Of a stretch of 55,468 nt of DNA, positions 7,347 to 15,704 are shown in pieces. How positions within the stretch are numbered: position 1 is the first letter of the stretch; each line of letters opens with the position of its first letter. The translations under genes and the position numbers were made by a program. The DNA comes from Peribacillus cavernae. Its GTDB lineage: Bacteria; Bacillota; Bacilli; Bacillales; DSM-1321. The notes beneath the pieces were generated by a model. That model was not told the DNA's origin. It was given only the letters and a program-made list of their open reading frames with translations, and did no database searches. The stretch lies in the NCBI RefSeq assembly GCF_003989135.1, contig NZ_RYZZ01000040.1, positions 1 through 55,468 on the forward strand, in the 5' to 3' direction.

Positions 7347-8165
7347 TTATTTTGGTGTATTGCTGGCTGTAAAGCTGAAAGACAGCAAATCCTGAACGGG
7401 AATCCAGGCCCCAATGCCCTGGGAAGTCACATTTTTCACGGCTAGAGTCCGCTTATTGCCCTTTAAGATTAAGTAAACTTCTCCGTAAGTGACTTTTCCT
7501 TTTTCGTTGACTGCTGAAGCATAGGCGTGCAAATAGCCAAGTCGGTTTGCAGGGATGTTATAAACCTGATCTTTTTTGGTCCCTCCGCCAATTATTGTTT
7601 CAAATGAAAGCGGCAAATTGGTTTTTTCCGTCGCTTTTAACAGCATCATTTTCTGCACGTCATCAGATGCAGGTATCTTTGCGGTTAGTCCGCCACGGAT
7701 TGTTTTTTGTGCTTCTTGAACGTAATGGATTTGGTAAGGGATATTTGCCCCCCGGTTATCGAAATAGTTTGTATTGATTTTTTGGTATTCCCAATTTGGA
7801 GATGTTTCTGTGGATTGATAGTTCAATGCCCAGTGTCCCAAATAAATGGTTGCACGATATCCAAACGCAAGTGGTGCTTTAGCAATGTTTGATTCATTCA
7901 TCATATGAATGAGATCCGGATTTTCTATCTTCGTATTGGAAGAATCAATTAACTGCTTTGCGAACTCGCTAGGCTGCAGAAATGGCAGATCCTGTGTAGA
8001 ATTTGGATATGTGTTCTCCTTAGTGATATTCAATACCGACGGAGGTATATTCACCTTAGAAACGGCCGGCTTTTCATGCGGTGTTTTCTGAGGGGCAGCC
8101 TCACCTGTGCCCGGCTGACTGCTGGCCAATAACATGATGGCAAAAAAGAATACAAGGCGTTTCAT
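7347..8165 (-). CDS. yfkD: YfkD-family secreted protein
   Basis: A 272-aa protein with a signal peptide (MKRLVFFFAIMLLASS, cleavage near residues 20-24), so exported or anchored outside the membrane. The mature part is an alpha/beta domain with no catalytic motif I recognise. It matches YfkD by size, by the conserved position between yfkAB and the yfkE antiporter, and by sequence character (NIPANRLGYLHAYASAVNEK segment). Start ATG follows AAAAGGAG on the minus strand. Function is unknown. Confidence 0.8.
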   Translation of the reverse strand: MKRLVFFFAIMLLASSQPGTGEAAPQKTPHEKPAVSKVNIPPSVLNITKENTYPNSTQDLPFLQPSEFAKQLIDSSNTKIENPDLIHMMNESNIAKAPLAFGYRATIYLGHWALNYQSTETSPNWEYQKINTNYFDNRGANIPYQIHYVQEAQKTIRGGLTAKIPASDDVQKMMLLKATEKTNLPLSFETIIGGGTKKDQVYNIPANRLGYLHAYASAVNEKGKVTYGEVYLILKGNKRTLAVKNVTSQGIGAWIPVQDLLSFSFTASNTPK

Positions 8166-8189
8166 GATGTCGCACTCCTTTTAAGAGAT

Positions 8190-8210
8190 AATCTAATTTG
8201 TTATTAGATT
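8190..8210. promoter_or_regulatory. Perfect inverted repeat upstream of yfkD
   Basis: AATCTAAT and ATTAGATT flank TTGTT, about 25 bases before the yfkD start. Its place in the 5' leader suggests an operator or leader hairpin; no known regulator can be named. Confidence 0.35.
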
Positions 8211-8303
8211 TTGCAGGCGCCCTCGTTTTTATGCGTCCATCCGAGTTGGAATTAAATTCGAGTAATTTATTTCTTTTGTAACAAATTTGTAAGGTTCCGA
8301 ATA

Positions 8304-8332
8304 TTTACACTTTTCGAATTATGTATTATACT
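8304..8332 (+). promoter_or_regulatory. SigA-type promoter of a candidate small RNA
   Basis: TTTACA and TATACT are separated by exactly 17 bases. No sizeable plus-strand gene follows before the terminator at 8561-8597, so the transcript would be about 255 bases. Confidence 0.5.
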
Positions 8333-8338
8333 TAATGT

Positions 8339-8597
8339 ACCTTACAACAAAGGAGGCGAAATCTTTCTCATCATATTGTTAAGGAGGCATGTTTATCGAC
8401 TAATTCCCCAAATAGTGCAATTAGAGGGACGATGATTTTGCTTATTGCATCTTAAAGATAAAGGATGGTGAAATTTCTAGAATTATTGAATCGTTTGACC
8501 TAAAAAAATGATAATAATTTTGGATGAATACATGTACTTACTTTTTTCTAAGGAAAGATAAATGACTCTGCATGAAATCAGGCAGAGTCATTTTTTT
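8339..8597 (+). ncRNA. Candidate small RNA or tiny-peptide transcript
   Basis: The stretch between yfkD and yfkE (8166-8604) has no ordinary gene, but holds a good plus-strand promoter and a plus-strand terminator with a long T-run. The inferred RNA contains two strong Shine-Dalgarno-like sequences (AAAGGAGGCG, TAAGGAGGC). The second precedes ATG TTT ATC GAC TAA (MFID), and further on AAAGGATGGTG opens a 12-codon frame (MVKFLELLNRLT). It may be a regulatory RNA, a leader-peptide RNA, or the remains of a small gene. Transcription is inferred only from promoter and terminator. Confidence 0.4.
8561..8597 (+). terminator. Intrinsic terminator between small-RNA unit and yfkE
   Basis: AATGACTCTGC and GCAGAGTCATT form an 11-pair stem with a ten-base loop, followed by T residues on the plus strand. 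On the minus strand it lies just after the antiporter stop and can also end that gene. Confidence 0.8.
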
Positions 8598-8604
8598 ATG
8601 TCTT

Positions 8605-9669
8605 TTACAGTAAGTAAAAGCCAATCCCCATAATGAGGTAGGCGGCGAGCAAGGTCAGTCCCTCAAACCAGTTTGTTTCCCCATCATTGGATATGGTAAT
8701 CATCAAGAATACAGATGTGACCATTGCTATCAATTCCGGCAGCGAGAAAACCAGCGGCATCACTGTCGGGAATAGTAAAGATAACAGGACAAGCACCGGC
8801 GCAACAAACATCGCTATCTGGAGAGTTGAACCTACAGCAATTTCAACGGCAATATCCATTTTATTTTTATATGCCATGATGATTGCAGATGCGTGTTCGG
8901 CTGCGTTTCCGACAATCGCAACGATGATAACCCCGATAAATAACTCAGACCATCCGAAGGCTTCCCCTACTTCATTGAAGGTATGGACAAGGTTTTCCGA
9001 AACATAAGCTACAGCAACGGTCGCAGCTGCGAGAACAGCCATCGCTTTGCCTTTTCCCCATTCCGGTTCTTCTTCCTCATTCGGTTCAACTGTCCCTTTT
9101 TCCCCATGCTGATAGACACCGCGATGAGAGACAAGTTTAAAGAATAACGCTGATAGATACAGCAAAATCAAAATGATCGAAATGCCGATGCTCAGTGTCA
9201 TCGTTTTCGTATCAGACATGTTCTGGGAGAAAACTTCAGGAATGACGAAAGCGACGATCACTGCAAAAATTAACAGTCCTGCGTTGTGTCTTGCATCGTA
9301 CACATTGAATTTCTGGCGTTTGAATTTCGTGCCGCCAACTAGAAAGGACAGCCCAGCTACCAGCAGCAAGTTCCCTAAAACCGACCCGGTAAGCGATGCA
9401 AGCACTACCCCAACCAGGCCAGCCTTTAAAGAAAAAATCGAAATGATCAACTCTACTGCGTTACCGAATGTTGCGTTCAAAAGGCCGCCAATCCGCGGTC
9501 CCATTACAATCGCCAGGCTCTCTGTCGCTCTTCCCATAAAGCCAGCCAGGGCGACAATCGTTAAACAGTAAACGACAAACATCAGCACACTTGGCCAATG
9601 CAGCAATGACCCGATTACGGAAAGAGGCACCCCTACTAATACAAATACCAGAAACAATTTATTTACCAT
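8605..9669 (-). CDS. chaA: Ca2+/H+ antiporter of the CaCA family (YfkE/ChaA)
   Basis: A 354-aa integral membrane protein with about 11 hydrophobic segments. The two CaCA repeats are visible: GGLLNATFGNAVELIIS (about 80-96) and IVAIVGNAAEHASAIIM (about 250-266), each with the acidic residue that binds Ca2+. An acidic loop with EPNEEEEPEW (about residues 193-202) separates the halves. It exports Ca2+ in exchange for protons at the cell membrane. Neighbours yfkD and yfkF match the Bacillus yfkE locus. The start ATG follows GAGGA at eight bases. The 288-base gap to yfkF holds only divergent promoter DNA as far as I can see. Confidence 0.92.
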   Translation of the reverse strand: MVNKLFLVFVLVGVPLSVIGSLLHWPSVLMFVVYCLTIVALAGFMGRATESLAIVMGPRIGGLLNATFGNAVELIISIFSLKAGLVGVVLASLTGSVLGNLLLVAGLSFLVGGTKFKRQKFNVYDARHNAGLLIFAVIVAFVIPEVFSQNMSDTKTMTLSIGISIILILLYLSALFFKLVSHRGVYQHGEKGTVEPNEEEEPEWGKGKAMAVLAAATVAVAYVSENLVHTFNEVGEAFGWSELFIGVIIVAIVGNAAEHASAIIMAYKNKMDIAVEIAVGSTLQIAMFVAPVLVLLSLLFPTVMPLVFSLPELIAMVTSVFLMITISNDGETNWFEGLTLLAAYLIMGIGFYLL

Positions 9670-9957
9670 CTGTTCATCCTCACAATCCTAAAATTTAAAT
9701 AAATTCAGTATGTATTTATGATGTCCAAAACTATCTAAAAAATATTTCTGAACGTTAAAAGCACCAGCGAACAAAGCCCTTCTTTACTCGACTTTTCTAA
9801 TAAAGATTACATGATCTTCCTCCAGCCGAAAAGCGCTAAACATCACTCCTGCGCGCCGGAAACATTCCACGAAGAACTTATACCCCAAAATCCCTTGCCT
9901 AATCCCCCCGTTCCCATGTAACATCAACAAGGTAGAACTACTATTAGGAGATAAGAA

Positions 9958-11154
9958 ATGATGAATCAAACAATATTATTCTGGGTGCTTGTCAGTATTG
10001 TTGGGATTTCCGGTTTTTCACAGGGGATGCTTCTGCCATTGATTGCGATCATCTTTGAAAATGATGGAGTCAGTTCTTCTTTAAACGGCCTCCACGCCAC
10101 CGGTTTATATGTAGGGATTTTACTGGCCTCTCCGTTTATGGAGGCACCTCTTCGGAAGTTTGGCTATAAACCGCTGATTCTTTTTGGAGGTCTTGCCGTT
10201 ATCATTTCACTAGCGCTATTTCCTGTCTGGAAGTCCTTTTGGTTCTGGTTTCTGCTCAGATTACTAATCGGGATTGGGGACCATATGCTCCACTTTGCAA
10301 CGCAAACTTGGATTACGGCTATCTCCCCAGAACATAAGCGGGGACGGAACATTTCGGTGTACGGGTTGTTTTTCAGCGTTGGCTTTGCCGTTGGTCCGTT
10401 GATGACCAAGCTTGTCGAAATGAATGAGGCGCTTCCGTTTATGATTACTTCCATCATCAGCCTGATCACCTGGTTCTCTGTATACCTGTTAAAAAATGAA
10501 CGGCCTGAGCATGATCATGAAATTGAAACATCTTCATTCTTTGGTACATTAAGACGCTTTTCCAAAGTAAGCAAATATGCATGGGTCGCTTTTCTGCCGC
10601 CTTTTGGATACGGGTTCCTTGAAGCCTCCTTGAATGGAAATTTTCCAGTATATGCGCTTCGATCAGGAATTGATCTAAGCATGGTTTCCATCATTATTCC
10701 GGCATTTTCTGCCGGAAGCTTGATTACCCAGATTCCGCTTGGAATGATGAGTGATAAATATGGCCGCAGAAAAATTTTGTTGTTTATTCTTTTTTCCGGA
10801 TTTCTGATTTTCCTGGCAGCCGGTTTTCTAAACGGTTCAGCAATCGGGTTATTCTTATGCTTCCTATTATCCGGAATGGTGGTCGGTTCCACGTTCTCGC
10901 TCGGTATCAGTTATATGGCAGATCTGCTCCCAAAAACCCTGCTGCCGACCGGAAATTTACTGTGCGGTATTTTCTTTAGCCTTGGCAGCATAAGCGGCCC
11001 GTTTATCGGCGGGATGGTCATTCAATTTTTGAAAGGCGGCAGCTTCTTCTTTGTCATCAGCTTCATGCTCCTGCTTATTTTTTCAGCTCTCTTGCTTTTC
11101 AAGGAACATGCAGACCATTATCAACAACTTGAATCAGGGACGGCTTCAAAGTGA
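9958..11154 (+). CDS. yfkF: MFS transporter (YfkF-like)
   Basis: A 398-aa major facilitator protein with 12 predicted membrane segments. The MFS motif between segments 8 and 9 is clear (GMMSDKYGRRKILL, about residues 262-275), and RLLIGIGDHML lies in segment 4. Likely a proton-driven drug or metabolite exporter; substrate unknown. AGGAG at 9946-9950 fits either of two adjacent ATG codons. Divergent from the antiporter gene, as in Bacillus. A short tail before the next gene has no terminator I can define. Confidence 0.82.
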   Translation: MMNQTILFWVLVSIVGISGFSQGMLLPLIAIIFENDGVSSSLNGLHATGLYVGILLASPFMEAPLRKFGYKPLILFGGLAVIISLALFPVWKSFWFWFLLRLLIGIGDHMLHFATQTWITAISPEHKRGRNISVYGLFFSVGFAVGPLMTKLVEMNEALPFMITSIISLITWFSVYLLKNERPEHDHEIETSSFFGTLRRFSKVSKYAWVAFLPPFGYGFLEASLNGNFPVYALRSGIDLSMVSIIIPAFSAGSLITQIPLGMMSDKYGRRKILLFILFSGFLIFLAAGFLNGSAIGLFLCFLLSGMVVGSTFSLGISYMADLLPKTLLPTGNLLCGIFFSLGSISGPFIGGMVIQFLKGGSFFFVISFMLLLIFSALLLFKEHADHYQQLESGTASK

Positions 11155-11521
11155 TATTTGTCTGCCAAGTCGGGATTTATTACTGTGAAATACAAGCAAA
11201 CTTCTTTATCTATGAATAGGATGTATGATAAGATTAATAAACAAAAAGTTAAATTCGAGCAACTTGAGATTTTGCTGTCATCGATCCCGATGACAGCTTT
11301 CGTCATTTTAGGGGTAATGATGTTGAATATCTTTCTCAATAAGAAAAACCGTCACCGGTCCTTGGCTTACAAAACTTGGTTCTTCAGTTAGGTCATTTAT
11401 TAGCCAAGGAGAAGGTGTAAGGTTAGGCACCCGTTTAAGTTCAAAAAGGAATGCTTTCTTATTTAGTTAAAAATACCAAATTAGTAGATAAAGAGAATTG
11501 CGAATTACGGGAGGGAAACAG
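11155..11521. other. Intergenic region yfkF - P1B ATPase, no supported gene
   Basis: This 367-base stretch holds a 77-codon open frame on each strand, but neither has a ribosome site or recognisable product, and they overlap each other. I see no clear terminator or PerR-like box, although P1B-4 iron exporters are often PerR-controlled. Confidence 0.5.
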
Positions 11522-13477
11522 ATGACTGCAGAAACAAAGGCATTAGCCCGTCAAAAAAAGGAGAGGCTTATATCGATTGGGAAAGTCAAACCTCATCTTG
11601 AGCTGATTGCGGCACTTTTCAGCGGGGTTTTAATTTTAGCAGGCTGGATTTTATCAATCAATGATTTAAAAGTAGCTTCAATTATTGCTTATTTGCTTGC
11701 ATTCGTAATTGGCGGCTATGCAAAAGCGAAGGAAGGTATAGAAGAAACGATCGCAAATAAAGAATTGAATGTCGAAATGCTGATGATTCTGGCGGCAATC
11801 GGCTCGGCTACAATTGGGTATTGGACCGAGGGTGCCATTTTGATCTTTATATTTGCAGTAAGCGGTGCATTGGAAACTTATACGATGAATAAAAGCCATA
11901 AAGAAATTTCCGCATTAATGGATCTTCAGCCAGAGGAAGCACTGCGCATCTTCCCGAATGGCATGGAAGAAAGAGTTCCCGTCTCAAGGCTTCAGGTAGG
12001 CGATTTCATTTTAGTGAAGCCCGGTGAACGCGTCCCTTCTGATGGAATGATTACAGAAGGGCAGACGAACCTTGATGAAGCGGCGATTACCGGCGAATCT
12101 CTTCCGGTGAGTAAGTCATTGAAGGATGAAGTATTCGCGGGAACCGTCAATCTGCGCGGGACAATTACCGTTTCAATTACAAAACCAAGCAGTGAAACGC
12201 TTTTCCAGAAAATCATTACACTTGTACAATCAGCACAAAGCGAAAAATCGCCTTCCCAGCTATTCATTGAAAAATTTGAAGGTGCTTACGTAAAGATTGT
12301 CCTTCTTGCTGTTTTTCTAATGATGTTCCTGCCGCACTTCCTGTTTGGCTGGAGCTGGACGGAAACCTTTTACCGCGCGATGATTTTACTGGTTGTAGCA
12401 TCACCGTGTGCCCTTGTGGCATCTATCATGCCGGCAACTTTATCGGCAATTTCCAACGGGGCCCGCCATGGAATTTTATTTAAAGGCGGCATTCATCTTG
12501 AGAATCTTGGCAATTTGAAAGCCATCGCCTTTGATAAAACAGGTACGTTAACAAAAGGGAAACCGGAAGTTACCGATGTGATCATTAGGAAGGACTTGAC
12601 CGAAGAAGATTTTCTATACCCTATTGCCTGTATTGAAAATTACTCCAACCATCCGCTTGCTTCCGCCATTGTTCGCTATGCCCGGACAAAAATCAAGAAA
12701 GAACTTGTAAAGCCTGAAGGTATGGAGGATATCTCCGGTTACGGTGTTCAGGCAACATTCGGCCCTATCCTATGGAAGGTCGGTAAAGCGGAGTTTGTAG
12801 GCCGAAAAAAGGCGGAAAGTTTCCAGGACGGCATTGCTCTAACGCTTGCAGGCGAAGGTAAAACAATCGTATATGCAAAGGACGACAAAGGAATTGCTGG
12901 AATCCTTACCTTGAAGGACCAGGTTCGTGTTGAAACGATAGCTGCGATCGAGGCACTGAGACATGAGGACATTTATACGGTCATGCTTACGGGCGACGGC
13001 GAAAAAACAGCAAACGCAATTGCCGCTGAAAGCCATATGGATGAATATATCGCCGAATGCCTCCCCGAAACAAAAGTAGAAGAAGTAAAAAGGCTAAAAC
13101 AGCGTTATGGTACGGTGGCAATGGTCGGAGATGGAATCAATGATGCTCCTGCACTCGCGACAGCATCTGTTGGGATCGCGATGGGTGAAGGTACCGATGT
13201 CGCCCTTGAAACGGCGGATGTCGTGCTCATGAAAAACGATTTGCCTAGAATAGCCGAGGCAGTCCGGCTTTCAAAGAAAATGAATAAGATCATTAAACAA
13301 AATGTCGTTTTCTCCATTACTGTGATCATGCTGCTGATTGCTTCGAACTTCCTGCAGTTCCTCGACCTCCCCTACGGAGTAATCGGCCATGAAGGAAGTA
13401 CAATTCTCGTCATATTGAACAGCCTGCGGTTATTGAGAAATGGAGGAACAAAAGCGCCTAAAAGGGACGTCGACTAA
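11522..13477 (+). CDS. pfeT: P1B-4 type metal-transporting ATPase (PfeT/ZosA-like)
   Basis: A 651-aa P-type ATPase without an N-terminal metal-binding domain. Motifs in order: TGES (actuator), SPCALVAS (membrane metal site), DKTGTLTKGKPEVTD (phosphorylated Asp), SNHPLASAI (nucleotide domain), GDGINDAPALA (hinge), and HEGST in the last membrane segments. SPC plus HEGxT marks the P1B-4 group, to which the Bacillus Fe(II) exporter PfeT (earlier called ZosA, Zn uptake) belongs. I therefore infer metal efflux, probably Fe(II). The ATG at 11522 follows GGGAGG at seven bases; an in-frame TTG at 11498 lacks one. Confidence 0.82.
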   Translation: MTAETKALARQKKERLISIGKVKPHLELIAALFSGVLILAGWILSINDLKVASIIAYLLAFVIGGYAKAKEGIEETIANKELNVEMLMILAAIGSATIGYWTEGAILIFIFAVSGALETYTMNKSHKEISALMDLQPEEALRIFPNGMEERVPVSRLQVGDFILVKPGERVPSDGMITEGQTNLDEAAITGESLPVSKSLKDEVFAGTVNLRGTITVSITKPSSETLFQKIITLVQSAQSEKSPSQLFIEKFEGAYVKIVLLAVFLMMFLPHFLFGWSWTETFYRAMILLVVASPCALVASIMPATLSAISNGARHGILFKGGIHLENLGNLKAIAFDKTGTLTKGKPEVTDVIIRKDLTEEDFLYPIACIENYSNHPLASAIVRYARTKIKKELVKPEGMEDISGYGVQATFGPILWKVGKAEFVGRKKAESFQDGIALTLAGEGKTIVYAKDDKGIAGILTLKDQVRVETIAAIEALRHEDIYTVMLTGDGEKTANAIAAESHMDEYIAECLPETKVEEVKRLKQRYGTVAMVGDGINDAPALATASVGIAMGEGTDVALETADVVLMKNDLPRIAEAVRLSKKMNKIIKQNVVFSITVIMLLIASNFLQFLDLPYGVIGHEGSTILVILNSLRLLRNGGTKAPKRDVD

Positions 13478-13573
13478 CATCCGCCACGTTCTGTGGCGAG
13501 TACAGCATGTACTTTCGAGCTGAATAGAGATCACCCAGATAAAAGCCAAATTGTGATTTACCGGTATAGAAAT

Positions 13574-13608
13574 AAAAAGGCACCTCTTTAGCAAAGAGGT
13601 GCCTTTTT
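13574..13608. terminator. Bidirectional intrinsic terminator
   Basis: A 16-pair stem built on GGCACCTCTTT/AAAGAGGTGCC with a three-base AGC loop and A/T tails on both sides. It ends the metal ATPase gene and faces the minus-strand genes that follow. Confidence 0.9.
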
Positions 13609-13683
13609 ACCGTTAAGTTTCTTCTACATGGTACACAGGACGGCGTTGTTGCATGGATGCAACGAAATTAGCCCGCGTTTCGG

Positions 13684-13767
13684 TTAATGGTATCCATTTG
13701 ATCCGTTAGCCGATCCAGAAGTTTTATGCTTCGGTTTTTTCTTTCCTTTTTGCTTTGTTTTTCCCAT
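13684..13767 (-). CDS. 27-aa lysine-rich small protein
   Basis: A tiny gene, too short for usual ORF calls. The product is MGKTKQKGKKKPKHKT followed by SGSANGSNGYH: a very basic N-terminal half and a Gly/Ser/Asn tail. The ribosome site AAAGGGGGAG is excellent and six bases from the ATG. Small basic proteins of this kind in Bacillus are often spore-associated, but I cannot name a family. It stands alone between a terminator and yfkH. Confidence 0.55.
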   Translation of the reverse strand: MGKTKQKGKKKPKHKTSGSANGSNGYH

Positions 13768-13859
13768 ATAGAACTCCCCCTTTGATCTAAACGGCTGATT
13801 ATCAACCATATTTATTTTTCCCTGGGAAAGCCTGTTTTAAGAAGGAAAGTGCAGGGATT

Positions 13860-14696
13860 TTAACAATTAGGTTCTTTTCGTTCACTTTCGACGGCATTAA
13901 TTTCACCGCCAATAATGATGATAAAACCTGAGAGGTAAAACCAGATCATCAACACAATGATCCCTCCAAGGCTTCCGTATGTTGATGCATAATTACTATA
14001 TTTGTCGACATAAAAAGAAAACCCGAGTGAAACCAGGCTCCAGCCGATCGTTGCTGTAAAAGCACCAGGAAAAACGCTCAGACAGGTTACTTTCTTATTG
14101 GGAGCCATCCAATACAGCATGACCAGCACGAAAAATAGAACAAGCGAACTAATCACCCAGCGCAATGCATTCCATACCTGGATGAATTCATCTGAAAAGC
14201 CAAAGTGGGCCGTTAACAACAAACCGATTTGCTTACCGAATACAGGAAGCAGTAACGCAACAATAAATACAAAAATCATCGCAACGGTTAATATGATCGA
14301 CATACCCCTTGCAACAAGGAAATGCCTGTCTTCTACAACGTTGTAAGCTTTATTGAAGGCGCGCACGATCGCATTGATGCCATTGGATGCTGACCATATG
14401 GTGGCGATGATTCCGAACGAAAGAAGCTTTCCGTTTCCCCGCATCACTTCTTCCAGGTTTTCCTCAATAAGCTTCATCGATTCCGGCGGTGCATAGCTGC
14501 GCACCACACTCAGAATATCCTGATGGCTAAATGGCAAATATGGCAGAATTGTGACCAGAAAAAGCAGGAGAGGAAACAAGGAGAGCAGGAAAAAATAGGC
14601 GAGCTGTGCTGCCAATCCTGGTACGTCATCTCTGTGTATCCGTTTAAATAAATTCACTAAGAATGACGGCTTCATCCATTCTTTTTTTCCTGCCAT
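13860..14696 (-). CDS. yfkH: YihY/UPF0761 membrane protein (YfkH)
   Basis: A 278-aa protein of the YihY (BrkB-like) family with six membrane segments. Typical signatures are DDVPGLAAQLAYFFLLSLFP near residues 18-37, TIWSASNGINAIVRAFNKAY and NYASTYGSLGGIIVLMIWFY. Function is not established; these proteins were once misannotated as ribonuclease BN. The ATG follows AGGTGGGAGT. A paralogue of the same family is encoded at 45685-46647. Confidence 0.88.
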   Translation of the reverse strand: MAGKKEWMKPSFLVNLFKRIHRDDVPGLAAQLAYFFLLSLFPLLLFLVTILPYLPFSHQDILSVVRSYAPPESMKLIEENLEEVMRGNGKLLSFGIIATIWSASNGINAIVRAFNKAYNVVEDRHFLVARGMSIILTVAMIFVFIVALLLPVFGKQIGLLLTAHFGFSDEFIQVWNALRWVISSLVLFFVLVMLYWMAPNKKVTCLSVFPGAFTATIGWSLVSLGFSFYVDKYSNYASTYGSLGGIIVLMIWFYLSGFIIIIGGEINAVESERKEPNC

Positions 14697-14754
14697 ACTC
14701 CCACCTCTGTAAAAGTCAGACTTTACCGTTTGCTCAAATGAAGAAGACTGCGCT

Positions 14755-15150
14755 CTAATGTTGAAGATTTAGATTAGCGCTTTGCCCCGTATGTTTAATG
14801 GCTTCTTCTGAAACGAATGCATCCTTCGTTTCCTTTACTACTTGCGCAACTTGTGGCGGAATATCTTTCATTTCCTCGACACGGGAAGAAATGAATGCAA
14901 CATCAGCAGAAATATTTTCAATTGTTGACCGAAGCCTGCCAGTCGCTTGCTTCACCTGATTTAAGGCATTGTTTGGATTCATTAGTAAAGACTTCATTCC
15001 GCTCATGCATCTATTGCTGCTGCTCATGACAGCATTTCGTGTTTGCCGGTCAAACAGGCTGATTGCTGCCCCGGTAAATGCGCCTAAAACGATCGCTTGC
15101 ATGAATTTGCTTCTATTTGCCATACGGTATCCTGCACGATTGTTGTCCAT
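14755..15150 (-). CDS. YtxH-like membrane-associated small protein
   Basis: A 131-aa protein starting MDNNRAGYRM. The ATG at 15150 is chosen because AAAGGAGGA lies just upstream; longer frames lack a ribosome site. A glycine/alanine-rich segment (IVLGAFTGAAISLFD) is followed by a long amphipathic helix, the layout of YtxH-type general stress proteins. It precedes yfkH on the same strand with a 58-base gap. The exact family is uncertain. Confidence 0.65.
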   Translation of the reverse strand: MDNNRAGYRMANRSKFMQAIVLGAFTGAAISLFDRQTRNAVMSSSNRCMSGMKSLLMNPNNALNQVKQATGRLRSTIENISADVAFISSRVEEMKDIPPQVAQVVKETKDAFVSEEAIKHTGQSANLNLQH

Positions 15151-15228
15151 GCTAAGTTCCTCCTTTACTTTCCTTTTTATTACTAACGCAAATAGTGAAG
15201 TTGTTCCTTTTTTCGATAAAACGTGCTC

Positions 15229-15255
15229 TTCCCCGATTGTAGTATCTGTCAAAAC
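15229..15255 (-). promoter_or_regulatory. Possible SigB-type promoter of the YtxH-like gene
   Basis: On the minus strand GTTTTG and GGGGAA are 15 bases apart, resembling the general-stress promoter pattern GTTTNN and GGGWAW. Suggestive only. Confidence 0.3.
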
Positions 15256-15379
15256 CTAAAATCTTATCGTTTGAACTTTTTGCCGATATTGTCCAGACGT
15301 CGTTGCCAGGTTATCATTGACTTATGCAGGCAATCATGAAAAAATAATTATACCTGATTTCTGAAAGGATGAATTTCGG

Positions 15380-15604
15380 ATGGACTTATCGAAAAATTCG
15401 GCCGAGAACGTGGAATATATCGTTGAAGCCATAAAAGAAAGACTGAAAGTGATGAACATCGGAGCAATTAAATCAGCGCACTTTAATGCTGAAATGTATG
15501 AAGAATTGTTTGAGATTTATGAAATGGTTATGAAGAAAAATAATTTCAGTCCAAGTGAAATGCAGGCCATTGCTGAAGAACTAGGCAAATTAAGAAACCA
15601 ATAG
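15380..15604 (+). CDS. yfkK: UPF0435/DUF1128 protein YfkK
   Basis: A 74-aa soluble helical protein. Size, the segments [15 protein letters not shown] and [17 protein letters not shown], and the position next to yfkH match UPF0435 protein YfkK. Function unknown. GAAAGGATG precedes the ATG. Confidence 0.85.
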   Translation: MDLSKNSAENVEYIVEAIKERLKVMNIGAIKSAHFNAEMYEELFEIYEMVMKKNNFSPSEMQAIAEELGKLRNQ

Positions 15605-15632
15605 ATCCGTTTACATAGTTTAACTCATAATT

Positions 15633-15659
15633 CAGGCAGTTGCACTGTCTGTTTTTTTT
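15633..15659 (+). terminator. Terminator after yfkK
   Basis: CAGGCAG and CTGTCTG pair over seven positions (one G-U) around TTGCA and are followed by eight T. Confidence 0.75.
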
Positions 15660-15704
15660 ATCAAGAATGGTCTTTTGTTTATTTTACTGATTGGAGTGAA
15701 AAGT

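Noticed and set aside
11158..11391. 77-codon plus-strand ORF between yfkF and the metal ATPase
   Set aside because: No ribosome site or recognisable domain, and a similar-size frame exists on the other strand; not supported as a gene.
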